Assembly (NCBI GenBank): GCA_963422385.1
Contig: OY729432.1
Location: forward strand, 3,100,001-3,164,000
Origin: JAJDTQ01 sp963422385
GTDB lineage: Bacteria > Desulfobacterota > Binatia > UBA9968 > JAJDTQ01
DNA length: 64,000 nt
Reading direction: 5' to 3'
Under the pieces are notes generated by a model. The model was given only the letters and a program-made list of their open reading frames with translations. It was not told the origin of the DNA and ran no database searches. Positions 26,433 through 34,500 of this stretch are shown piece after piece. Position numbers and translations under genes: made by a program. Position 1 is the first letter of the stretch. Every line of letters starts with the position of its first letter.

Positions 26433-27596
26433 TCATTGCCGCTTGTCCAACCGATACCGCTCCACTTTCTCTTCATCCAGCTCGATGCCCAGGCCCGGGC
26501 GGTGCGAGACCTTGACGGCGCCGTCGGCAAACTCGAACGGCTCGGTGACGATGTCGTCCTTGTAGTAGATGCCGGCGATGCGTCCCGAAGCCTCGGCGTC
26601 GGGGACGGTTACGGGGATGACGCAGGCCAGATTCACCGCCGCGGTGGAGGCCGCCAGGTGGACATTGGCGGCGTTGCCCACACCCATCTCCACCGAGCCG
26701 TTGACGTTGCACGGAAACCCCGCGGCTTCGGCGATGGCGGCCACCTTCTTGGCCTTGAGCAGGCCGCCGGGCTTGGTGGCGTAAATGGAGATGATGTCCG
26801 CCGCCTTTTTCTCGATGATCTCCAGGACGTCCCAGGTGGTCCAGGCGCTCTCGTCGGCCATGATCGGCGTGTCCACTCGCCGGGTGACCTCGGCCATGGC
26901 GTCGAGGCCCTCCACGGGCTGCTCCATATAGAGGATGTTGTACGGCTCCATCGCCTTGGTCACCTGCACCGCCTCCTTGGCGGATCTGTAGCCGTTGTTG
27001 GCGTCCACCGTGAGGTTCATGTCCGGCCCCAGGGTCTCACGGACTCGGCGCAGCAGTTCGACGTCCCGTTTCGGCTCCACCCCGCCCTTGAGCTTGATGG
27101 TCCTGATGCCTTCCGCCTGGACGCGTCGGACCTCGGCCACGGCCTCGTCCATGTCCATGAGGCCGATGCTGTGAGAGATGGAGACCGACTCCTGGTACAG
27201 CCCGCCCAGAAGCTGATAGGCGGGCACCCCCGCGGCCTTTCCCGCCACGTCGTAGAGCGCCATGTCGATGGCCGCCTTGGAATAGGGATATCCCTTCACG
27301 GCCTGGTCCATCAGGGTATGGATCCACTCGATGCGGCGCGGGTCCTCGCCTACGAGGCTCGGCGCCAGGATGTCCCGGGTTACCGCCGTCACGGAGGCGG
27401 GCGTCTCGCCGTAGTAGCGCATGTGGTCGCCGCCCCAGTCCTTGAGCGCTGGAGCCTCGCCCAGGCCGGTCCAGCCGTCGTCGGTGGTGAGCTTGACCAG
27501 CAGGTAGACCCCGATGGGGGTCTTCAGGTTGGCCCACTGGTGGACCCGGCGCGTGGGCAGCCTGACGGGAATGGTTTCGATGGATTGGATCTTCAT
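26433..27596 (-). CDS. Mandelate racemase/muconate-lactonizing-type enolase-superfamily enzyme
   Basis: A 387-residue enolase-superfamily enzyme. The N-terminal capping domain begins MKIQSIETIPVRLPTRR. The K-x-K catalytic pair is in RTIKLKGG, and metal ligands lie in TVDANNGY (D), YMEQPVEG (E) and MADESAW (D/E), followed by a conserved lysine in IYATKPGGL. This layout fits the muconate lactonizing and dipeptide epimerase subgroup. The substrate could be a muconate, an N-acyl or dipeptide-like acid, or a lactone. ATG 27596 is chosen at the family start. Confidence 0.82.
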   Translation of the reverse strand: MKIQSIETIPVRLPTRRVHQWANLKTPIGVYLLVKLTTDDGWTGLGEAPALKDWGGDHMRYYGETPASVTAVTRDILAPSLVGEDPRRIEWIHTLMDQAVKGYPYSKAAIDMALYDVAGKAAGVPAYQLLGGLYQESVSISHSIGLMDMDEAVAEVRRVQAEGIRTIKLKGGVEPKRDVELLRRVRETLGPDMNLTVDANNGYRSAKEAVQVTKAMEPYNILYMEQPVEGLDAMAEVTRRVDTPIMADESAWTTWDVLEIIEKKAADIISIYATKPGGLLKAKKVAAIAEAAGFPCNVNGSVEMGVGNAANVHLAASTAAVNLACVIPVTVPDAEASGRIAGIYYKDDIVTEPFEFADGAVKVSHRPGLGIELDEEKVERYRLDKRQ

Positions 27597-27732
27597 CTTC
27601 GCTCCGATGCGTGGATTCCGTGTCGTGGTTCGGGTTTGCCCGGCCGCCCGAAGGACCGGGTATGGCGCTTGATCACGGATTGTTTGCCATACCCGCATGC
27701 TCCCGGTGGGAGCGCCAGGAGCCTGCCTCCCG

Positions 27733-28872
27733 CTACGATTCGCTTGCCCGGACAGGCTCCCGGCCGATTCGAATCAGCTCGTCGGTGGCGGTGGCGTCCG
27801 ACAGCAGCTCGCAGCCGTCCCGGGTCACCAGCAGCATATCCTTGTTCTGAAGTCCCATGCGGCCGGGAATGTACACCAGCGGCTCGATGGCCACCACCAT
27901 GCCTTCCTCGAGCGCCTCCCCGCCGTACCGCCCCAGATAGGGCTCTTCGTGCAGGAACACGCCGATGCCGTGGCCCACGAAGCTGATGGGCTCCAGGCCC
28001 AGCTCATCGAATTTCTCCAGGAACCGTTGGTACACGGTCCCGGCATGGGCGCCGGGCTTGATGAGGTCCATGACCAGGTGCTTGCACTCGATCAGGTTGT
28101 CCCAGATGCGCGTCTGTTCCGCCGTCGGCTGGCCCACCGCCGCAGTGCGACAGACCCCGGCGTGGTACCCGTCCAGGACGCCGAAGATCTCCATGCGGAT
28201 CAGGTCCCCCTCCCGTAGCGCTCGGTCGGTGGGGCCCACGTTGGGGAACTGGCTGCGCTCTCCGGAGGCGATGATCATGAGCTTGAAGTCCTGCGCCCCG
28301 CCGGAGAAGATCCGGCCGGTCAGGTCGCCGGCAAGCTCCAGCTCGGTCATGCCGGGTTGGGCGTGCGCCAGGGTTTCACCGATGGCTCGGTCCGTGATGC
28401 GGCTCAGGGAGCGGAGGAGCCCGATCTCCCGTGTGGTCTTGACCTGCCGGAGGTCCCGAAAGATCCCGTCCGCCGCAACCAAGTCCGCGTCGGGCAGAAG
28501 GTCGCGGAGGGTGGCGAAGTCTCCGGCGGGAAGATATTCCATCTCCACGCCCACGGCGCCTCCGGACAGCCCCCGATCCTTCAGTGCGCCGGCCAGTTCC
28601 CGGATGGGATCGTCGGTGAATTCCCGGTACACCCGGATATCGTCGAAGGCGGCGTGGGCCCTGACCGTGGTCTCCTCCATGTCGATGGTCACCACGGTGG
28701 TGTGGCCGGATTGCTCCACGATGCACATGGCGTGACGCCACCGCATGAGAAGCTGAGATGGCACCACGAACCCCGTGGTGTAGGCCAGATTCTCGGGTGA
28801 GCCGGCAACGAGAGCGTCGAGGCCAAGCTCCTGCATCACGGTCCGCTGCTTCGCAATGATGTCGGCGTCCAT
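27733..28872 (-). CDS. M24-fold protein (Xaa-Pro peptidase/creatinase-like) with changed metal site
   Basis: A 379-residue pita-bread-fold protein with an N-terminal creatinase-type domain (MDADIIAKQRTVMQELGLDA) and a C-terminal M24 domain. Several ligands of the usual two-metal site are altered: the first aspartate is E in RMEIFG, the second is G in YHAGVCRT, and the final glutamate is K in LQNKDMLLVT. The active-site histidine in GHGIGVFLHEEPY and the glutamate in AIEPLVY remain. Loss of the metal ligands is what separates creatinase from metallo-peptidases, so it is likely a creatinase-like C-N hydrolase rather than a peptidase. ATG 28872 is chosen because the domain starts there. Confidence 0.72.
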   Translation of the reverse strand: MDADIIAKQRTVMQELGLDALVAGSPENLAYTTGFVVPSQLLMRWRHAMCIVEQSGHTTVVTIDMEETTVRAHAAFDDIRVYREFTDDPIRELAGALKDRGLSGGAVGVEMEYLPAGDFATLRDLLPDADLVAADGIFRDLRQVKTTREIGLLRSLSRITDRAIGETLAHAQPGMTELELAGDLTGRIFSGGAQDFKLMIIASGERSQFPNVGPTDRALREGDLIRMEIFGVLDGYHAGVCRTAAVGQPTAEQTRIWDNLIECKHLVMDLIKPGAHAGTVYQRFLEKFDELGLEPISFVGHGIGVFLHEEPYLGRYGGEALEEGMVVAIEPLVYIPGRMGLQNKDMLLVTRDGCELLSDATATDELIRIGREPVRASES

Positions 28873-28913
28873 GGGGTTCGGTTCCAGGGATGATTCGTCA
28901 GGCGTCCACGGCC

Positions 28914-28938
28914 GGCCTGAAAGCATACAAGTCAGGCC
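28914..28938. promoter_or_regulatory. Inverted repeat upstream of the M24 gene
   Basis: GGCCTGA (28914-28920) and TCAGGCC (28932-28938) form a 7+7 inverted repeat with an 11-bp centre, about 42-66 bp before the M24 start codon. It is a candidate operator for the 25298-28872 operon. No regulator gene is adjacent. Confidence 0.3.
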
Positions 28939-29108
28939 TGTGATCATCAACTGCCGGGATTTGACGTGCGTTATTCCTCGTTGCCTCGGACGAGAGGGAC
29001 TGCGGCTTCACCCTGGAAGCCTTCACGGTGCTTCGACGGCGATCAGTCGCGCTGAGTGCCGCCATCCATCGAGTGGACGTGATGGGTCCGGTCTGTTGGA
29101 CGAAAGGC

Positions 29109-29139
29109 TTGCAGTTTGTAGCCACGCGAGGCCTACAAT
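29109..29139 (+). promoter_or_regulatory. Antitoxin promoter with -10 TACAAT, likely leaderless
   Basis: TACAAT (29134-29139) lies 7 nt before ATG 29147. A possible -35 TTGCAG (29109-29114) has a 19-bp spacer, longer than ideal. No ribosome site precedes the ATG. The layout repeats that of the promoters at 12808 and 16748. Confidence 0.45.
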
Positions 29140-29146
29140 AGGCACC

Positions 29147-29425
29147 ATGATAACCGTTGGTATTCGGGAGTTGAAGGATCGCCTGAGTGAGCATATTCAG
29201 ATGGTTCGCCGCCGCGAGGAGATTCTGGTCACGGATCGCAGCGAAGTCGTGGCTGAGTTGCGTCAGCCCGTTAGCCTACCCGGAACCGCTGCCTACCCGG
29301 GTCTGGTGCGACACGCCCGTGCAGGCAAGGCGTCCAATCGGCGTGACCTGTATCCAGCGATGAAGCCGTTCTTGTCCCAAGGCGCAGCCAAGCGGCTGCT
29401 CGATGAGGAGCGGGGCGAACGGTGA
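29147..29425 (+). CDS. Antitoxin, Phd/YefM-like (partner broken)
   Basis: A 92-residue protein, MITVGIRELKDRLSEHIQMV at the N-terminus with EEILVTDRSEVVAELRQP next, a Phd-type antitoxin of the group paired with PIN toxins. The C-terminus (AAKRLLDEERGER) is the toxin-binding tail. It overlaps the start of the adjacent vapC pseudogene by 4 bp (GTGA), as in an intact module. Since that toxin is wrecked, the antitoxin persists alone. It could still neutralise related toxins or repress its promoter. Confidence 0.78.
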   Translation: MITVGIRELKDRLSEHIQMVRRREEILVTDRSEVVAELRQPVSLPGTAAYPGLVRHARAGKASNRRDLYPAMKPFLSQGAAKRLLDEERGER

Positions 29426-29722
29426 ATCTCTATGCCGAGTCCAGCGCCGTCCTGGCATGGCTGCTCGGTGAGGATCGTGGAGTCGAGGCGCAACGGGAAA
29501 TCGCCGCCGACCACTGGGTCGTGGCTTTCCATCGACAGTGAGGTTGTGGCGCGGTCACGACAAGCTTTCCCCCGCGAGCCGATACGAACGCTCGATGCCA
29601 TTCACCTGTCCACGGCACTGCTCGCTCGCAGTCTGGTGGCGTAGATGTGTCCGTTGTCTCTGGACGAGCGCATTCGTGGAAACGCCATTGCACTCGGATT
29701 CGATATTGCGCCGACTGTTTGA
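29422..29722 (+). pseudogene. PIN-domain toxin (VapC), deleted and frameshifted
   Basis: GTG at 29422 starts a normal PIN N-terminus, NLYAESSAVLAWLLGED, which runs to a stop at about 29540. The middle of the protein, including the ECDR-type acidic motif, is missing. The frame one base over then reads LSIDSEVVARSRQAFPREP and LDAIHLSTALLARS, the C-terminal PIN motifs, and another shift gives LDERIRGNAIALGFDIAP to 29722. An internal deletion plus at least two frameshifts make it non-functional. It is the toxin partner of the intact antitoxin upstream. Confidence 0.78.
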
Positions 29723-29728
29723 TCCCGC

Positions 29729-29760
29729 GTTGGCTGGGCATCCTCGATGCGGCAGCCAAC
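29729..29760. terminator. Nested hairpin between convergent genes
   Basis: GTTGGCTG and CAGCCAAC (8+8) enclose GCATC-CTC-GATGC (5+5), giving a near-continuous stem of about 13 bp in 32 nt. It sits just after the recombinase stop (minus strand) and just after the vapC pseudogene (plus strand). No U-tract follows on either strand, so termination is plausible but not proven. Confidence 0.4.
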
Positions 29761-29770
29761 CCTCGCCGCC

Positions 29771-30739
29771 CTACAGGAATGTCTCCCCAGCATGATCTTT
29801 GAAAGAATCCGCATCGCGGATGTATTTCATGACGGTGGAAGGATTGGTGTGCCGGGTGATTTCCATGATTTTATCCAGACGTGCATGATGCACTGCCGCG
29901 CTCGTTACAAAGCCCGCCCGTAGCGAATGCCCTGAAACCTCTTTCGGGTCTAGCCCGATCAGCGTGGCGTAGTGCTTGACCAGGCGCGGAATGTCCGAAT
30001 GGTGCAGTGGCTTGCCCTGCACCGAGCCGCCCCGCTTCATCGTCTGGAACAGTGGGCCGTGTGCAATCCTCGACACCGACAGCCACGCCCGCAGGCGATG
30101 GATGGGCCGGATCGCTTTGCCCTCCGGGACCGCTATCCTGTGTCCTTTTCCTGCCTGATCCGTTTTGGACTTCCGGACAGTGATGAACATCCGCCGGGGG
30201 CCACCATCCGGGGGCGTGATCACCTCGACATCAGCGACCCGCAGGCCGCAGATCTCCGAGCGTCGCAGTGCACCCGCAAAGCCGAGTGCCATGATAGCGC
30301 CGTTTCGCAGGCCAATCGGCGTGTCCGCACACTGGTCGAGCATGGCCTGGATCTGATGCTCTCGCAGCGCCTTCACCCGCCGTGGAGCCGTGCCCTTTAA
30401 CCGTGCCAACCCCTTGAGGGTGGCCCGGACTCTGGGATGATTCGTTGGGGAGATCTTGCCAGTGTCCGCGTATTGCTTGCTGATTGCACTGTTGTAGAGA
30501 GCGACGGTTCCCATTGAGAGCACTGCTCCGCTTTTCGGGCTTGGCTGGGTGGCGAGGTGCACAAGAAATTTGGCCACGGTATCCGGTGGGGCGGACAACG
30601 GGTCGGGAATCCGCTCGGCGTGGCAGTAGTTGGTGAAGCTGGCCCATCCTTTTGCGTACGCAATGCGGGTATTCGTCGCCAATGCGGAGATGAGGACAGC
30701 GGTATGGACGTCTTGCTCGGCCGTAGATGGGTAGCTCAA
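29771..30739 (-). CDS. Tyrosine recombinase (phage-integrase family)
   Basis: A 322-residue tyrosine recombinase. An N-terminal SAM-like core-binding domain (ATNTRIAYAKGWASFTNYC) is followed by the catalytic domain with R159 (AGALRRSEICGL), the hairpin lysine K192 (VRKSKTDQ), H271-x-x-R274 (SGHSLRAGF), H297 (ITRHTNP) and nucleophile Y306 (MKYIRDAD). All catalytic residues are present. TTG at 30739 is preferred because AAAGGAG lies 6-7 nt upstream; a GTG at 30808 would extend it by 23 residues without a ribosome site. It starts about 130 bp from the left inverted repeat of the switch at 30869-32388, so it may catalyse the inversion. Alternatively it may be the integrase of the island. Confidence 0.9.
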   Translation of the reverse strand: MSYPSTAEQDVHTAVLISALATNTRIAYAKGWASFTNYCHAERIPDPLSAPPDTVAKFLVHLATQPSPKSGAVLSMGTVALYNSAISKQYADTGKISPTNHPRVRATLKGLARLKGTAPRRVKALREHQIQAMLDQCADTPIGLRNGAIMALGFAGALRRSEICGLRVADVEVITPPDGGPRRMFITVRKSKTDQAGKGHRIAVPEGKAIRPIHRLRAWLSVSRIAHGPLFQTMKRGGSVQGKPLHHSDIPRLVKHYATLIGLDPKEVSGHSLRAGFVTSAAVHHARLDKIMEITRHTNPSTVMKYIRDADSFKDHAGETFL

Positions 30740-30829
30740 AAGGAACTCCTTTGTTGGATTTGGTGTCTCTTTCCGGGATGGTTCAGTTCCCTGAAACTCG
30801 CAAGACACGACAAAACAAGCAACGGGTAA

Positions 30830-31579
30830 GCGATTAACTACGGAGTCAAAACCGGCTACAACGACGCTTTCATCATTGATAACGCAACTAAGGAAGCGCT
30901 GGTTGGTGAAGACCCCCGCTCAGCGGATATCCTCAAGCCTGTGCTGCGAGGCAGGGACATTCGGCGGTATCGGGTAGAGTGGGCCGGACAGTGGCTGATC
31001 GACGCGCATAACGGATACGGTGATATTCCGCCCGTCGATATTGACGGCTATCCAGCCGTCAAGAATCATTTGGACAAGTCGTATATCCAACTGAAGAAAC
31101 GACAGGACAGAGGCAGGACACCGTACAATCTTCGTAATTGCGCTTATCACGCAGATTTTAACAAAGAGAAATTGTTTTGGATGGATATGTCCAATAGAGG
31201 CCGATTTGCCTACTCCGACACGGGAATGTATTGCAACGACAAAGGGTTCATTATGACGGGTACATCCCTGAAATTTCTTTGTGCAATTCTGAATAGCGCC
31301 CTTATCACTTGGCTGATGCGAAACATTGCACTGACTACAGGAGTAGGGCTTATGCAATGGAAAAAGTTTGCTGTTGAGCGCCTGCCCATTCCCAGAATAT
31401 CCGCCACAAAGCAATGTCCATTCATCGACCTTGTAGAACGGATACGGAAATCCACTAAGGTGCCTAGCACAAACTTAGACGTATCTGCCACCGAAGCCGA
31501 GCTTGATCGACGTGTTTATCAACTATATGGATTGACAGCGGCAGAGATCGCCGCAGTGGAAGGTCAGCCTTTATCTTAG
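30830..31579 (+). pseudogene. Silent alternative target-recognition cassette of the methyltransferase
   Basis: An open frame without its own start signal (TAA at 30827 closes it upstream). It encodes about 249 residues homologous to the C-terminus of the methyltransferase on the opposite strand. It begins YGVKTGYNDAFIIDNATKE, shares 44 residues through the 131-bp repeat, then diverges: DAHNGYGDIPPVDIDGYPAV in place of the expressed tail, rejoining in NCAYHADFNKEKLFWMD and LPIPRIS. The stop at 31577-31579 is tail to tail with the methyltransferase stop (31582). Inversion between the repeats would attach this tail in frame and give a protein of about 1263 residues. Confidence 0.85.
30869..30999 (+). 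repeat. Inverted repeat, left copy (invertible specificity switch)
   Basis: This 131-bp copy matches the reverse complement of 32258-32388 at 129 positions. The two differences are at 30958 and 30975. The first 89 bp are identical. It encodes the conserved FIIDNATKEALVGEDPRSAD region in the same reading frame as the other copy, so recombination anywhere inside keeps the frame. An 8-bp palindrome GGATATCC lies at 30925-30932. Confidence 0.9.
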
Positions 31580-31581
31580 AC

Positions 31582-34500
31582 CTAGACTTTACGGCCAGCA
31601 ACTAGCCGACTCGCCAAAGCACGCTTTGCACGTCGTTCCCGATGCCCTGCGGGATTTGATTTGACTCCCTCTACGACAGCAGCTGATTCTTCTGGGGTAA
31701 GGTCGTAAAGAGCATACACCAACTTGTCTATGTCCGTTTCCCGGTCGCTGGTGTCCAGCGACGGGTCGGCCGCCTTTGCCTTCAGAATGCAGTCGACCAA
31801 ACGGATAAACAGGCGTTGCTGCACACCGGATATTTTAGGGATGGGGATGGCTTCAACAGAAGCATTGATCCATCGCGTCACACCCATTCCAGAATTCAGA
31901 GCCGTGTTGCGCATGAACCACGTCATCAGTTTCGAGTTTAGCAAGGCACACAGGTATTTGATTGATGGACCAGACATCATAAATGCTGTGTTCACGCAGA
32001 ACATTCCATCCGTATCATGCGCAAATCGTCCGTCCTCGGTCAGGTCCATCCACAACAGCTTTTCCTTGGCGAAATCTGCGTGATAAGCGCAAGTATCCTG
32101 CAATTCGTACCACGCGTGTCCAGTCTTTTTTCTGGATTTCGTGCCATCCGGAAGGGTTGAACCTGATTGTTCCAGTCTCTGCTTGCCGAGAGACAGCAGA
32201 TACCTCTTCACTGCTGGATAGTGATCGATCTTGACTGCGAGAGCAGGAAATGTAGCTATCAGCCACTGTCCGGCCCACTCTGCCCGATACCGCCGAATAT
32301 CCCTGCCTCGCAGCACAGGCTTGAGGATATCCGCTGAGCGGGGGTCTTCACCAACCAGCGCTTCCTTAGTTGCGTTATCAATGATGAACGCAGGGTTGTA
32401 CCCAGTAAGAACTCCTCGGTAAATCGCTATATCCCATTCTTTCAGAGGTGTTCCTTTAGCCTCCATCTTCTCCATAATCACCTGTTCGACGGACGACAAC
32501 GCGCTCCAAGGCTTGTCGCCCCGCGGACGCAATTGTCCCCAAAGATGTTCTGCCGGCGGGAATGCCTTATCGAGCAAACGGTCCATGTCCACGGCTTTAC
32601 CCGTCTCATCACTATGGCCGTGGCGTGCGATCAGGATACTGGTGTCCACAATGGCATTTTCAAAGGTATCCTTACCCAGCTCCAACAGGCGTAGCGGCGT
32701 GTGCCGCTCGGAAAAGTAACGGCGCAAGGTTTTGCCGGATTCCGCCTTCAGCCAACTATTGGACGTGATATAGACCAGCAGCCCGTGGGTCGGCTTAGGC
32801 TTAAGTAACCGGCAGCCCTTTTCATAGAAAAGCTGGTAGACATCCCCCCTCCCGGAGAAGGTGTCATATCCGGTGGTTTTGTAAAGCATACTAAGCTTGC
32901 CGTTGTTTTTCTGCAACTGAATGTAAGGAGGGTTGCCGATCACGACGTCAAAACCGTCCGTAACCCCGAACATCCATTCGGGATCGAACCAGCCGGCATG
33001 GACGCTTTGGTCGTAAGGGTCCCACCGGGCTATGTTTTGAAAACCGTCCAGGCTGGCGCGCAACCTTGACTCACGCGCTTGAAGTTTTTCCCGTTCCGTT
33101 TTCCGCAAGCGCTCCTGGTTCTCCTTGTTTGGTAACAGGGCGACTTTCCTGTCGATTTCCCGTTGTTCCCTGGCCATCAAGTCCTTCAGGACAGTGTCCA
33201 ACTCCTGTTCGAGTTCCCCTCGGAGCTTTTTCTCCTGGCCTATATACCGGCGTTTCTGCTTCCGGTTGCTGGCGAGAAAATGACTTTCCCGTATCGCCTT
33301 TATTTTCTCATACTTCCGCTGTATCATGTCTTCGAACAATTCTTTCCCTTCAGACAACTGCAAGCCGATGAGCGTGTTCGCGGCGACAAAGCGGGTTTCC
33401 AGGTTCGGAAGCGGCTTGATGCCGTAGTTGTTCTCGTTGTCGGTGAGGTCGGGTTCCTGCTCGATGGCCAGCGAGATGAAGAAGCGCAGCTTGGCGATCT
33501 GGCAGGCGACCGGCTGAATGTCCACGCCAAAGATGCTGTTCTGAATCAGGTAGAGCTTGCGTCCGAAGTCCGAGTCCCGATAGCGTTCGAAGGTATCGCT
33601 GATTTCAGCCAGCTCGGTGGCACGTTCCTGCTGGTTGCGGGTGTTGAAAGCCAATGCTGCCCGTTTTCCGGCCAGTTCCTTCTGCAATGCCTCCCACAGT
33701 CGGTTGTCAGGGTCGAGTCGTCGCAGCGCCAGGGTCAGCTTGTGGAGCATGCCCATGGGAAAGGCGCCGGAGCCGACTGCGGGATCCAGCACCTGCAGTT
33801 CGGAGATGGCGCGGACCAAGTTTCGTATTTCCTCGGACTCAAAGAGTCCGGCGGCGTCGTCAAAGGCTCGCTCGTAGTCCAACAGATAGCGCAAGCGCTC
33901 GTGCCAATAATTAACATCGCCGTCGGTCGGTTGACTATGTTCGGCCAGCGCCGCCACCAGCGCTTCGCCGGCCATATAGTCCACGATGTGACGTGGCGTG
34001 TAGTAGGAACCCGTGGCCTTGCGCGCGGTCTCGCGTGTCTCGGGATTGTAGGTAGCCAGTAGGCTCTCGAAGGCCCGCCCGAGCAGTTCGGGGTCGAGGG
34101 CAACTTCCCGGTCAAGCGGGGTGTTCTCTTCCACCGTGAACTTGTAGCGACGGAACAAGGGAAACAGGCCGTCCGCATCGAAAAACAGCCGCGCAGGCAC
34201 GTCCAGGTCGCGGCCCTGGGTCGTGATGTTGTCGGTGAAGGCGTCGATGCGTCGCCCTCCTTCCTGGACACCTTCGTAATCGTCCAGACAATCGAACAGG
34301 CCGCCATTAACGAAGGGAACGGATCTCAGCTTAGTCACGAAGCCGTCAGGATCGGCTAGCAGCGCGAGGTAACGATATTTGTTGAAGTCACGATGGGTGC
34401 TGTGGGTCTTCCTGCTGAAGGCGCGTTTGCTGATCTCGGTGTTCAGGGTGGCGAAGAACAGGTTTTGGAGCACGGCGCGGTAGTAGTCGGTCCGGTCCGC

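Noticed and set aside
26355..27986. 543-codon plus-strand frame
   Set aside because: Shadow of the enolase-superfamily and M24 genes.
30830..31579. Silent cassette as an independent gene
   Set aside because: No start codon or ribosome site in front of the homologous region; the first ATG is inside it. It is a tail for recombination.
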